A DNA stretch of 64,000 nt from Rhizobium sp. RM (GTDB lineage Bacteria > Pseudomonadota > Alphaproteobacteria > Rhizobiales > Rhizobiaceae), in assembly GCF_013390595.1 (NCBI RefSeq), contig NZ_JACAWV010000022.1, positions 124,001-188,000 of the forward strand. The letters are read 5' to 3'. Under the pieces are notes generated by a model that saw only the letters and a program-made list of their open reading frames with translations, had not been told where the DNA came from and made no database searches. This document shows, in pieces, positions 26,374 to 34,888 of the stretch (positions are counted from its first letter, which is position 1; every line of letters starts with the position of its first letter). Position numbers and translations under genes: made by a program.

Positions 26374-27243
26374 TCAATAAAGCAATGTGCCCTCGGCACA
26401 TGTCACGCACATGCCGCCAACAGTGACACCGCCTTTGCCATCGGCGATGACCGATATGCGGCCGTCGCGGTCGACCCGGCGCCCCTGTGACGCCGTGTAG
26501 TGGATGCCACCTGCTGCAGATGCTTCGCGTGCTGCGCGGAAATAGCCGACACTGCCGTTGCCGGAGCCGCAGACGGGGTCCTCTTCCACACCGCAGGACG
26601 GCGCGAAGGAGCGGACTTCAATGTCCGCCTCGCCACCCTGGTAGGCGCCGAACACGGTTACGCCGGTGGCGCCAAGTTGACGCTCGAACGCTGCCGAACG
26701 TGCGAAATCAGGTGTCAATCCGAGAACAGCCTCGCCATCCTGAAGACGCGCCACGACCCAGACCGCGCCGACGTCAACGATGGCAGGGGCGTTCTCCCTT
26801 TGAACAGCACGGCCGAGGATGGCTTCAAGTTCATCCACCTCCGCACCTGTCAGCGTGCGGATTTTCGCCGGTGGCATCGACAACGTCAGTCTTCGCTCAG
26901 TACCCTCTCCCGCCACGGAAATCCTGATGAGCCCTGCTCCACACTCCTGAACGAGCAGGCCCGAACTCGGGCTGGCAAGGCCCGCCTCCAGCACGGCATG
27001 GGCACTACCCAGGGTCGGATGCCCCGCAAACGGCAACTCGCTTCGCGGCGTGAAAATACGAAGGCGGTAGTCCGCATCCGGTGTGGTCGCGGGCAGAACG
27101 AAGGTGGTTTCGGAAAGGTTTGTCCACCGCGCAATGGTCTGCATCTCGTCATCGGTCAGCCCCTCCGCCTCGAGAACGACAGCAACGGGATTGCCCATGA
27201 ACGGCCTGTTCGAAAAGGCATCGACAACTTTATATGTTCGCAC
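26374..27243 (-). CDS. PhzF family isomerase/epimerase
   Basis: About 289 residues from GTG 27243 (GGAGCC nearby). Two diaminopimelate-epimerase-like halves are visible. The conserved Glu is in WTNLSETTFVLP (about residue 45), AGHPTLGSAHAVLEAG follows, and the second half has EEDPVCGSGNGSVGYF. PhzF proteins isomerise small metabolites, and the phenazine role is confined to a few members. The upstream Met frame from 27279 is probably not used. It lies alone, convergent with the uridine kinase-like gene. Confidence 0.85.
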   Translation of the reverse strand: MRTYKVVDAFSNRPFMGNPVAVVLEAEGLTDDEMQTIARWTNLSETTFVLPATTPDADYRLRIFTPRSELPFAGHPTLGSAHAVLEAGLASPSSGLLVQECGAGLIRISVAGEGTERRLTLSMPPAKIRTLTGAEVDELEAILGRAVQRENAPAIVDVGAVWVVARLQDGEAVLGLTPDFARSAAFERQLGATGVTVFGAYQGGEADIEVRSFAPSCGVEEDPVCGSGNGSVGYFRAAREASAAGGIHYTASQGRRVDRDGRISVIADGKGGVTVGGMCVTCAEGTLLY

Positions 27244-27583
27244 TCTGTGGCTCCCTGCGTGGTCTGGGTTCCTCTGCAACTATTCCCATCCTCGCGCCGT
27301 GACAAATCTAATCGGCTGATGGATGCCATCAGATTTGGTGTAGGCCCCGGTCCGGGTCGGATGCCTTGCAGCGTTGAGGAAACACGCGGGCGCAATGCCG
27401 TGAGAACAATCGCCCCCTTGCCGGGAATCATGCAACTCGCTAGCTTTCAGGCACAGGCTGCCCCAGGCCTCCCCCCTCCTTTCGGGAAAGCATGACACAT
27501 GCAGGGTAACGCCCGTTTGTCGAACCATCTGTTCGAGCATCGCATGAGGAGGGATTGCGTTTCAGCTCGCAATGGAGGTTTTG
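27244..27583. other. Divergent intergenic region with small palindrome
   Basis: The region lies between the PhzF gene (minus) and the DnaB-like gene (plus). A palindrome CTGATGG-ATG-CCATCAG is at 27316-27332 and could be a regulator site. GGAGG at 27574 serves the next gene. No other gene is seen. Confidence 0.4.
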
Positions 27584-28297
27584 ATGAAGCTTTCTGCCCC
27601 TATCTTCCAGTTGAAAAGACGCGCCAGATTGATGGCCCGCAACAAGGCTTTGCCGCTGAACGAAGCGCTCGATCACATTGCCCGCGAGGAAGGCTTTGCC
27701 CGCTGGAGCCTGCTGTCCGCCAGCCTGTCTTCCACGCCGCTTTCCGAGACTATTCTGGACCGGCTGGACAATGGCGATCTGCTTTTGCTGGCCGGGCGCC
27801 CCGGCCAGGGCAAGACGCGGCTTGGTCTAAAACTGCTGCTGGATGCCGCCCGAAATGGCCGCAAGGCGCTGTTCTTCACGCTGGAATTCACCGAACCGCA
27901 GGCGCGCAGGCATCTGACCTCCCTGCAGGGTGATGCCTGCGTTGCCGCGGATGCCGTTCAGGTGTTCACCTCCGACGATATCAGCGCCGACTATATCATC
28001 AGGCAGATGTCCGGACTGGAACCGGGAACGGTCGGCGTCATCGATTATCTGCAGTTGCTCGACCAGCAGCGGAGCAAGCCCGACCTTTCCGAGCAGCTTC
28101 AGTCGCTTGGGCATTTTGCAAGGGAGACAGGCATTATCCTCGCCTTCATTTCCCAGATAGACCGGGCCTTTGAAACAACCGGCAAACGGCTTCCCGATAT
28201 CGGCGATATCCGCCTGCCCAACTTTGTCGACAGGGCGCTGTTCAGCAAGGCCTGCTTTCTGCATGGCGGCGAAGCGCAGATGAAGGCGGTGGCCTGA
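27584..28297 (+). CDS. Free-standing DnaB-like RecA/ATPase core
   Basis: About 237 residues from ATG 27584 with GGAGG upstream (ATG 27572 is an alternative). An N-terminal helical part of 55 residues is followed by a RecA fold: Walker A LAGRPGQGKTRLG near residues 69-81, GRKALFFTLEFTEPQ, and VGVIDYLQLLDQQ, which is the DnaB H2/H3 Walker B signature. ILAFISQID is the sensor strand. It lacks the DnaB N-terminal domain and is much shorter than replicative helicase. It is similar to small conserved 'DnaB helicase C-terminal domain' proteins of unknown role. It ends just before a strong intrinsic terminator, so it is monocistronic. Confidence 0.7.
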   Translation: MKLSAPIFQLKRRARLMARNKALPLNEALDHIAREEGFARWSLLSASLSSTPLSETILDRLDNGDLLLLAGRPGQGKTRLGLKLLLDAARNGRKALFFTLEFTEPQARRHLTSLQGDACVAADAVQVFTSDDISADYIIRQMSGLEPGTVGVIDYLQLLDQQRSKPDLSEQLQSLGHFARETGIILAFISQIDRAFETTGKRLPDIGDIRLPNFVDRALFSKACFLHGGEAQMKAVA

Positions 28298-28302
28298 AAA
28301 CC

Positions 28303-28333
28303 TGCCGCGACGGCACCAGGTCGCGGCATTTTT
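28303..28333 (+). terminator. Intrinsic terminator
   Basis: A 9-bp stem TGCCGCGAC/GTCGCGGCA with an 8-base loop is followed directly by TTTTT. It terminates the DnaB-like gene. Confidence 0.9.
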
Positions 28334-28396
28334 CATGCGTTCCCGTGCAATCGGTGATATCAGCGGCGTCGAGATACAACATATCAAGGTGAAGCC

Positions 28397-28834
28397 GTGC
28401 CCGCAGAGATCAGACTTGCCCAGATGACCGACATTCCGGCCATATTCCATGTGCGGACCTCGGTGCAGGAGAACCATCTGTCGCGGGAGCAGCTGACCGC
28501 GATGGGCATCACCGAAGATGCCATTGCCGACATGATTGCCGCCTCGCCCTCAGCATGGGTTGCCGTGCGCGATGGCGAGGTGGTGGGCTTTTCCATGATC
28601 GATGCCGAAGAAGCCTCGCTGTTTGCGGCCTTTGTGCTGCCTGCGCATGAGGGACAAGGGCTGGGCAAACCCCTCGTCCTCGCTGCCGAGGCCGAACTCT
28701 TCCGCCACCACGCCGCAATCTGGCTGGAAACGGAACCCGACAGCCGCGCTGCCGGCTTTTACCGCCACCTTGGCTGGCGCGACGACGGCGTGGCCGACGA
28801 CAACCAGATCCGGCTGATCAAGACCCGCACCTGA
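28397..28834 (+). CDS. GNAT family N-acetyltransferase
   Basis: 145 residues from GTG 28397. It starts PAEIRLAQMTDIPAIFHVRT, and the acetyl-CoA loop is HEGQGLGKPLVLAAE near residues 88-102. The final AAGFYRHLGWRDDG is motif B. The substrate is unknown. It is flanked by the terminator on the left and the IS66 remnant on the right. Confidence 0.85.
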   Translation: MPAEIRLAQMTDIPAIFHVRTSVQENHLSREQLTAMGITEDAIADMIAASPSAWVAVRDGEVVGFSMIDAEEASLFAAFVLPAHEGQGLGKPLVLAAEAELFRHHAAIWLETEPDSRAAGFYRHLGWRDDGVADDNQIRLIKTRT

Positions 28835-28944
28835 TCTCTGGCGGGATGCTTTGATAATCCGTAACCGATGTTCTGCCCCTACATTGGCAGCGGCCGCCTG
28901 ATCTGTGATTGAGGTTTCCATGGATGAAGAACGGGAGTTTCTCC

Positions 28945-29331
28945 ATGGAGACTAAATTGGAATTTCTCACAACCGGGAAGACTGGACGTGAGGTTCAACG
29001 GCGTTGGCCAGACGATGTCAAGGCGCAGATCGTGTCGGAGAGCTTGCGGCCCGGCGTGACGGTGAATGAAGTTGCGCAGCGCTATGGATTGCGAGCCAAC
29101 AGTCTTTCCACCTGGAGGACGATGGCTCGGCAGGGCAAGTTGATCCTGCCAGCACCGGAGGATGCGGTGGAGTTTGCGGCGATGATCGTCGACCCGGCAG
29201 TTTCGGAGCCGCCGCCCAAAACGGTTGGTCGCGCCGAGATCGTGGTGGGTCCCGTTACGATCCGTCTTGAGGAAGGTGCGTCTGTGGCTAGGATTTTCGC
29301 TATCGCGCGCGCGTTGGCAGCCACGGCATGA
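28945..29331 (+). CDS. tnpA: IS66 TnpA (accessory transposition protein)
   Basis: About 128 residues from ATG 28945 (the frame opens at 28909). The helix-turn-helix AQIVSESLRPGVTVNEVAQRYGLRANSLSTWR is typical of IS66 OrfA/IS3-like leader proteins. The C-terminus, VARIFAIARALAATA, is the usual end. It overlaps tnpB by 4 bases. It is intact but no longer useful without tnpB and tnpC. Confidence 0.85.
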   Translation: METKLEFLTTGKTGREVQRRWPDDVKAQIVSESLRPGVTVNEVAQRYGLRANSLSTWRTMARQGKLILPAPEDAVEFAAMIVDPAVSEPPPKTVGRAEIVVGPVTIRLEEGASVARIFAIARALAATA

Positions 29332-29680
29332 TCTTTCCATCGAACCGTGTCCGGATCACGGTGGCAACCAAGCCCGTGGACTTCCGCAAGGGGCATGATG
29401 GCTTGGCGGCGCTGGTGAAGAACGAGCTGCACAAGGACCCGTTCACCGGAACGATTTTTGTATTCCGGTCGCGCAAGGCCGATCGGCTGAAGCTGATCTA
29501 CTGGGATGGCGCCGCATCGTCATGGCCTACAAGAGGCTGGAGGATCACATATTCACCTGGCCTGGTGTCAAGGATGGACTGATGACACTCACGCATGCCC
29601 AGTTCGAAGCGCTGTTTGCGGGCCTTGATTGGCGGCGGGTTCGTGCCGTGGAGACGAGAATACCGGAGAGCATCGAATAG
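29328..29680 (+). pseudogene. tnpB: IS66 TnpB, frameshifted
   Basis: The first 60 residues read normally (VATKPVDFRKGHDGLAALVK, then KLIYWDG). After that, near 29510, the family sequence (VMAYKRLEDH, FTWPGVKDGLMTLTHAQF, EALFAGLDWRRV) continues in the next frame and ends at 29680. In the original frame an unrelated tail runs to 29582. A single-base loss in the GGATGGCGCC region explains this. Confidence 0.88.
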
Positions 29681-30194
29681 CTGCGAAACGCCTATTGCCG
29701 AGGACGGCATGAAGCGGATTGGTGAACTGGACCGAATAGAAGCCGAATTACGCGGCCTTGATCCTCAGGTTCGGCTCGCTGGAAGGCGCGAGCGATCCGC
29801 GCCGCTCGTCGCCGACATGCAGACCTGGCTCATCCATCACCGCGCCCGTGTCGCAACGAAGTCCCCGTTGGGCGAAGCCTTGGCTTACATCGCCAAATAC
29901 TGGGACGGGCTCCAACTCTTCCTGACCGACGGCCGCATCGAGATCGACAACAACAGCGTTGAGCGGACCATTCGACCTATAGCCTTGGGGCGCAAGAACA
30001 GCCTGTTCGCAGGCCACGAAGTAGGAGCCCAGAACTGGGCTATCCTTGCCTCTCTCATCGAGACCTGTAAACTGAACGGGATTGAACCACATGGCTACCT
30101 GACCCAAACCCTGACTGCCATAGTCAATGGGCACAAGCAGAGTCGGATAGAAGAACTGTTGCCTTGGGGGGCGGGATTTATCGATGAAGGCTGA
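29681..30194 (+). pseudogene. tnpC: IS66 TnpC transposase, N-terminal and internal deletion
   Basis: Only the C-terminal part remains: GMKRIGELDRIEAELRGLD, SPLGEALAYIAKYWDGL, DNNSVERTIRPIALGRKNS, and LTAIVNGHKQSRIEELLPW. The N-terminal zinc-finger region and the first catalytic Asp residues of the DDE domain are missing. After LLPW the sequence no longer follows the family, so the 3' end is also cut, right beside the immunity gene. Confidence 0.88.
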
Positions 30195-30594
30195 GATTAA
30201 ACGCTTCTGCATTTGGGATGATCATTCCCAACAATTTTATCCTGAAGACCCAGAGTACTTTTTTGCCATGGTCGATATGGATATTGGCCCAGCTGACAGC
30301 GAAGGCGGCGACATCTTTACCCTAATGGTGTGCACGCCACGCTGGTTCGAAGAAAACATCATGACAAGCCGTCCAGATGAACCAACCCACGAAACAGTTC
30401 GAAAAAACATCTTCGGAAGACACTATTTATTCGTTCACACGTACGACGAAGACGAAATCGAAAAAGAAGTTCAGTGGATTGTTGACCGCGTCAAAGGCAA
30501 AGATTGGGGCGAAATTGCACCGCGTCTATCCCGCTACTTTGGTTGGGAGTATGAAGACTACAACCAATATGGCGGATTACCCGCATCATTTTGA
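30184..30594 (+). CDS. Imm8-type immunity protein, orphan
   Basis: 136 residues, acidic, about 50% GC against about 60% around it. The pattern (KAEIKRFCIWDD, then EDPEYFFAMVDMDIGP, FTLMVCTPRWFEENI, FGRHYLFVHTYDEDEIEKE, and a C-terminal YFGWEYEDY) fits the Imm8 family of polymorphic-toxin immunity proteins. Such proteins neutralise a secreted toxin domain and lie next to its gene. No toxin gene is visible here. Its start overlaps the broken end of the IS66 remnant, and the upstream toxin was probably lost in the same event. Confidence 0.72.
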   Translation: MKAEIKRFCIWDDHSQQFYPEDPEYFFAMVDMDIGPADSEGGDIFTLMVCTPRWFEENIMTSRPDEPTHETVRKNIFGRHYLFVHTYDEDEIEKEVQWIVDRVKGKDWGEIAPRLSRYFGWEYEDYNQYGGLPASF

Positions 30595-30681
30595 AAATGC
30601 CGCTACCCAGCCCCAAAGCAGTGTGATCGAGGCACCGCTTACGATAATCCCGTCCTGTTCCACGTCTTTGCCATCCCTGAT

Positions 30682-30708
30682 TAGCGGGTCTCTTGTCGCG
30701 ACCCGCTA
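30682..30708. terminator. Hairpin after the Imm8 gene
   Basis: A 9-bp stem TAGCGGGTC/GACCCGCTA with a 9-base loop lies 88 bases after the Imm8 stop. There is no T-run, so it may act with Rho or be a repeat. Confidence 0.4.
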
Positions 30709-30816
30709 CATGGCTGCTCTACAAACGCTGGAAAGAGGTTTCCTCGCAGTCCTGAATACCCAAACCTGCAAAAATCACCACGACCGCATTTCTGAAACAC
30801 GGTCGGGGGATAGGTT

Positions 30817-31212
30817 TCAGGCGTCGAGCAGGGATGTGCCGTAGGAATTGTCGATTGCGCAAAGCCAGTTGCCAGTGGCGTCCTTGCGGAAAACGTAGGT
30901 GGCGCGGCGGGAGATTGCGGTTTTCGCCCCTGCCCCGTCAACCGTTTCAAGCACTGTCTCCATGATCACCAGTGCGGTATCGCCGCCTTCGATGACCTCC
31001 ATCCTGCCCTGGTGCACGGTCAGTTGCCCCTGAAAATAGGCGGAAATGGCTTCGAATGCCCTGCGGATCTGGTCCTTGCCTTTGGCGACAAGGCCGGGTT
31101 TCACCACCAGCGAGGCATCGTCAGTGTAAAACCGCATCAGCCCGTCGAAGTCTTTGGCGGTGATGGCGCGGTCGGCTGATACGATCAGGGATTTCAAGGG
31201 ATGCTCGGTCAT
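30817..31212 (-). CDS. SnoaL/DUF4440-like NTF2-fold protein
   Basis: About 131 residues from ATG 31212. It is an NTF2-like cone: SADRAITAKDFDGLMRFYTDDASLVV is the typical first part and GDTALVIMETVLETVD follows. Such proteins act as small enzymes or ketosteroid isomerase-like proteins. No catalytic assignment is possible. It is convergent with the accessory gap at 30595-30816 and lies alone. Confidence 0.75.
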   Translation of the reverse strand: MTEHPLKSLIVSADRAITAKDFDGLMRFYTDDASLVVKPGLVAKGKDQIRRAFEAISAYFQGQLTVHQGRMEVIEGGDTALVIMETVLETVDGAGAKTAISRRATYVFRKDATGNWLCAIDNSYGTSLLDA

Positions 31213-31399
31213 TTCGGACTCCAAAATGGCCGCGAGCGGAAACAGAAAACCCGCCTCGCGGCGGGTTGCTTTGTCTGGAACGAAGACGTGCCTAACCCAC
31301 CACTCGAAGAATGGAGGGAATAATCGATGCGGCGGCGCGTTCAAATTCCATGCGGATTGACTAGCATGGGCAGCGGCACGGCGTAAACCACTCCGTCGA

Positions 31400-31921
31400 T
31401 CAGGCTCGCTTTCTCCGACTGGTGACATCGAGTGCCATCAGCCGTTCGTCGACATAGCTATCGCCAAGCTTCAGGGCGCGTTTTTCAAGGCCGTATTGTT
31501 CGAAACCGGCGCGGCAATACATGGCGAAAGCAGGCGCATTGTCCGCCCCGACCACCAGCATCACCTCCTCCACCAGCGTCGCCGCATGGTCGAGGACATG
31601 GGAAAGAAGTGCCGCGCCAACGCCAAGACCGCGCGCCTCAGGCCGAACATAAACGCCCCACAACAACGCCTTGTGCCGAAGCTTTTCCGCCGTGGGAATG
31701 CGGATCGCCATGGTGCCGATCAGGCTCAGGTCGACGCTCGAGCGGGCACCGAAGATAAGGGCATCTTCAACACGCACGGCAAACTGCTCGACACTCAGAA
31801 CGGCCTCATCGTCATGGGATGCGCCGAACGCCTGCGGATGACGCATGAGACCTTCAAGACGCAGCGCACGATAGGCCTCCGCATCATCCCGGCCCAGCCT
31901 ATCGATCGAAAACGCCACCAT
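31400..31921 (-). CDS. GNAT family N-acetyltransferase
   Basis: 173 residues; GAGAGGG lies about 7 bases before the ATG. The CoA loop is RPEARGLGVGAALLSHV near residues 92-108, and motif B is NAPAFAMYCRAGFEQYG. It starts with FSIDRLGRDDAEAYRALR, typical of general acetyltransferases of the ElaA/PhnO-like sort. The substrate is unknown. Confidence 0.85.
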   Translation of the reverse strand: MVAFSIDRLGRDDAEAYRALRLEGLMRHPQAFGASHDDEAVLSVEQFAVRVEDALIFGARSSVDLSLIGTMAIRIPTAEKLRHKALLWGVYVRPEARGLGVGAALLSHVLDHAATLVEEVMLVVGADNAPAFAMYCRAGFEQYGLEKRALKLGDSYVDERLMALDVTSRRKRA

Positions 31922-31996
31922 TTCAAACCCTCTCCTGCCAGTTCAGTCGATCTCTAAGCCAGCTCAATAAAGCCTGAATGACGATTTGAGGAGCCA

Positions 31997-32572
31997 TCAA
32001 TCGGTGCGCCGCCACAGATAGGACCAGCCATCCAGTCTTTCGCCGCGAGGCTTCATCAGCAACGCGCCGGGCAAAAACGCATCGCGCACAAGGCCGATCT
32101 TTTCCAGCACGCGGCAGCTTGCTCCGTGGGTTGCGGCACATGTGGTGCGGATGGTGGAAAGGTGCGATTGCCCGGTGACCCAAAACATCACCGCCTTTCC
32201 GGCTTCTGTCGCCAGCCCCTGCCCCCAGAAACCACGCCCCAGCCCGTAATGGATCTCAGCGCCGTCGCCCTGCATCAGCAGCAGAAAAAGGCCGATTGGC
32301 CTGTCGCTTTCCCGATCGATGATGCTCCAGGCAAAGCGGTCGTTTGAGGTCCAGCGGTCAGCCCCCCAGGCATCGATGACGGCGAGGGTTTGCGCCTGCG
32401 ACCGATGGGGACCGCGCGGCAGAAAGCGTGAAGCCTCGAGATCGCCGGTATAATCCGCAAAAAGGCCTGGCGCATGGTCGGCCCGCGCAGCGTGCAGCCA
32501 AAGACGCCCGGTCTGGAACGCCGTTGGCGGCAGATTTCCCTCTCGCACCATGACCTCGCTTTCCGTTGCCAT
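31997..32572 (-). CDS. RimJ/RimL-type GNAT acetyltransferase
   Basis: About 191 residues from ATG 32572 (32551 is possible). It starts TGRLWLHAARADHAPGLF, has IHYGLGRGFWGQGLATEAGKAV, the family's CoA site, and SCRVLEKIGLVRDA at motif B. These enzymes acetylate N-terminal amino groups of proteins or small amines. Downstream on the same strand lies another GNAT gene, 75 bases away. Confidence 0.85.
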   Translation of the reverse strand: MATESEVMVREGNLPPTAFQTGRLWLHAARADHAPGLFADYTGDLEASRFLPRGPHRSQAQTLAVIDAWGADRWTSNDRFAWSIIDRESDRPIGLFLLLMQGDGAEIHYGLGRGFWGQGLATEAGKAVMFWVTGQSHLSTIRTTCAATHGASCRVLEKIGLVRDAFLPGALLMKPRGERLDGWSYLWRRTD

Positions 32573-32909
32573 TCCCGTATCCGGCAACGCTACAGCGATC
32601 GGCAAGCAGGCACAAATTTGTGAAGCCGCCCTCTCAGAGCGTGCCGGTGAGAAACTGTACCTTTCAAGATGCGACAAGCTGTGTCATAAAACCGTCACAA
32701 GCGTTGAGGAGTTGGCATCCAAATGACTGTCATGGCTTTCGCCGGCGGGGAGACGCTGGCGGCAAAGGCGTCTGTCATTGGCGACGTCCACACGCTGACT
32801 GCAGCACGTTGCTGTGAGCATACCGTTTATGTAGTCCGGCTTGATAATGCCGGACACAGCATGAGACATCTCGTTTTACCTGAGGTCGATTTCAGAACGG
32901 AGCACGTCG
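32573..32909. other. Divergent promoter region
   Basis: The region lies between the divergent GNAT and NUDIX genes. Small frames here have no ribosome-binding sites or recognisable content. GGAGC at 32898 serves the NUDIX start. Confidence 0.4.
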
Positions 32910-33449
32910 ATGGATACAGGTCGAACGTCCGGGAACATCACCATGAGGCATGAGGCAGCGCGGGCACGTCTGTGGCCTGCGCAACCGCGCAGACGCCTGA
33001 TCGAACGGCTGCTGCCGGTCACACAGGTCATGGTGGCCTGCGTCCAGTTTCAGGATGATAATCTCTCCGTTGTCATGGTCAGCGCAAAATCCGGGTCCGG
33101 CTGGACCTTTCCCAAGGGCACGATTGAAGCTGGCGAAACGGTGGCGGAAGCGGCATTGCGGGAGGCTTACGAGGAAGCTGGCGTCAAAGGCCGTATCCTC
33201 AACCCCTTCATCGGCGATTTTACCTATCGCAAGGGCTCGGAATTCTGGCCACGCCGCGCCGCCCTCATTCTGGTCGAGGTGGACGAGCTGGTAGCCGACT
33301 ACCCCGAAGTCCAGATAAGAAAGCGGCGGACCTTCAAGGACGTGTCGGCCGCTCCCAAGCTCTCCTCGGCGGTGCATGCCGCACGCGAGGCCGGCCTGCT
33401 CGATCTTGTCCAGCAGGCCCTGTCACAGACGCTTTCCCTGAAAGCCTGA
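32910..33449 (+). CDS. NUDIX hydrolase
   Basis: 179 residues from ATG 32910. The NUDIX box GTIEAGETVAEAALREAYEEAGV (G-x5-E-x7-RE-x2-EE-x-G) is complete near residues 70-92, preceded by SGSGWTFPKG. It resembles the short diadenosine/diphosphoinositol polyphosphate hydrolases of Rhizobiales. The extended N-terminus is basic. It should hydrolyse a nucleoside diphosphate linked to another moiety. Confidence 0.88.
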   Translation: MDTGRTSGNITMRHEAARARLWPAQPRRRLIERLLPVTQVMVACVQFQDDNLSVVMVSAKSGSGWTFPKGTIEAGETVAEAALREAYEEAGVKGRILNPFIGDFTYRKGSEFWPRRAALILVEVDELVADYPEVQIRKRRTFKDVSAAPKLSSAVHAAREAGLLDLVQQALSQTLSLKA

Positions 33450-33492
33450 GCCCGGCGTCACGCCACGCTCCCAGCAAAAGAGGTCAAGGCAA

Positions 33493-34077
33493 TTACGCCT
33501 CGACAGCCATCTCGACTTCGGCGCCGCGACCAAGCGAGGCCATCCAGTCCCTGAACTGCGGCTGGGCCTTGAGCTGGCGTCCATAATGGCGTTTCAACTG
33601 CTCGCTCAATTCACCCTTGCGGCCAAGCTGCTCGTCGGCAAAGGCGATCATGCGGGAGTTCGGCCATGCCTGCGGGCGGATTTCCACCAGTTTCAGGAAC
33701 AGCGCCTGCGCAGTTTCATCCGGATTGGCCTGCGCCATCAGCGTCAGCATCGCCGCCGTGGAGCGCGAAACGCCCATGTGGCAATGCACGAGAATATGCG
33801 CGGCGGTCTCATCATCCCGACTGTCCAGGAACGACTGGCCGAATGCCAGGATTTCTTCCACATGCTGTTGCGTCGGCAGGATGTGGCCGTTCTGCTCGGC
33901 AATGATGTCATGGAAGCGCAGCGTCGTGCGGCTGTGATCGCCATAGCCGGAGAATTCGGTCAGGGCCGGACGGTCCGGATCGATGATGGACAGCACATGG
34001 GTAACGTTTCTGGCGCTGTGCGATGTCAGCTCATCAATGCCACAGACGGTCAGTTCGGGGGAGAAATGGATCTTCAT
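33493..34077 (-). CDS. Protein tyrosine/dual-specificity-type phosphatase
   Basis: About 194 residues from ATG 34077. The signature ILVHCHMGVSRSTAAML gives the P-loop HC-x5-R near residues 97-104, and HDIIAEQNGH lies upstream. The family (predicted tyrosine phosphatases of alphaproteobacteria) hydrolyses phosphoprotein or phospho-metabolite esters with a Cys-phosphate intermediate. The length is normal. It lies next to a Lys/Ala-rich conserved protein on the same strand. Confidence 0.85.
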   Translation of the reverse strand: MKIHFSPELTVCGIDELTSHSARNVTHVLSIIDPDRPALTEFSGYGDHSRTTLRFHDIIAEQNGHILPTQQHVEEILAFGQSFLDSRDDETAAHILVHCHMGVSRSTAAMLTLMAQANPDETAQALFLKLVEIRPQAWPNSRMIAFADEQLGRKGELSEQLKRHYGRQLKAQPQFRDWMASLGRGAEVEMAVEA

Positions 34078-34190
34078 GGAATTACACCTGGTCATGCGAA
34101 GTAAAAGCGATGCGGAGCTTACAGCAAGCTCCGCCACGGTCCAGCCTGATAGTCCAGTTCGACGACCGGGATATGAAAGCTGGCTGACGG

Positions 34191-34820
34191 CTAGCGAAGA
34201 AATCCGTCGACGTCGAATTCGGCCCAGCCGCGAAGCTCCGCAGCCGGATTGTCGGGATCATTTTTCGGCTTTTTCGCGGTCTTCTCAGCCTTTTTCAGAG
34301 ACCGTGTCAGTTTCGCCTGATAGGCGGCACGGCGTCTTTTTTCGGCCTTGGCTTCGGCATCTTCGACGCGCCATTCATCAACCGCACCCCGGTCGAGAAG
34401 GTCTTCCACCACCTTGGGGTCGAAAACGTGGAAGGTGATGCGACGGGCGCGACCGTTCAGCCGGACGGTGCGCGTTCCGGCACTCGGCAGGCGCCCATCT
34501 GCAAGCCACCTGTGGCGTTCGCTGGTCTTGATGGTCAGAATATCCTGGATCTCGCGCGGAATGACCGGCAGGGTTTCAACCTCATCCATCGCCCTTGAGA
34601 TAACGGCGACAGCGGCATTGAAGACGGCCTTGTCATTGGCGGACATCGCAAGCGTCAGCTCGCGCCCTTCGAGAACCAGCAGCTTCTTGATGGCGGCGGG
34701 CAGTCTTGCCTGCATTTCCTGCAGAATGCCCTTGGCCCGCACCGACGAACCAAGCGTCGCCGCCGTCGACAGCGTCCACGTTCTGATCAGCTCGATATCG
34801 TTCTTTGCGTTCTTTGGCAT
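34191..34820 (-). CDS. Conserved hypothetical protein with basic C-terminus
   Basis: About 209 residues from ATG 34820. A longer frame to 35195 overlaps the GST gene and is rejected. The N-terminal 80 residues are helical. The middle has RHRWLADGRLPSAGTRTVRLNGRARRITFHVFD, resembling a small RNA- or DNA-binding beta-region. Residues 145-185 are Lys/Ala-rich (KAEKRRRAAYQAKLTRSLKK). It could be a nucleic-acid-binding protein, but no family is recognised. Confidence 0.6.
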   Translation of the reverse strand: MPKNAKNDIELIRTWTLSTAATLGSSVRAKGILQEMQARLPAAIKKLLVLEGRELTLAMSANDKAVFNAAVAVISRAMDEVETLPVIPREIQDILTIKTSERHRWLADGRLPSAGTRTVRLNGRARRITFHVFDPKVVEDLLDRGAVDEWRVEDAEAKAEKRRRAAYQAKLTRSLKKAEKTAKKPKNDPDNPAAELRGWAEFDVDGFLR

Positions 34821-34888
34821 GGCCTTTAGATGGGATTTGCAGCCCGACAGGTCAATGATTTTGTGATGCCATGAAGGCCCGCGTGGAT

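Larger units (their letters stand above)
28945..30183 (+). mobile_element. Degenerate IS66-family insertion sequence
   Basis: The three IS66 genes tnpA, tnpB and tnpC are in order on the plus strand. tnpA is intact. tnpB has a frameshift near 29510. The N-terminal part of tnpC is deleted. Its last codons run off the family sequence at about 30167, just before the Imm8 gene. No right inverted repeat remains. The element cannot transpose on its own. Confidence 0.88.

Noticed and set aside
27316..27332. Palindrome CTGATGG-ATG-CCATCAG as an operator of the PhzF or DnaB-like gene
   Set aside because: No adjacent regulator gene and no promoter alignment; kept only as a remark in the intergenic entry.
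32723..32953. Frame ending beside the NUDIX start
   Set aside because: It overlaps the NUDIX ribosome-binding site and start region without family resemblance.
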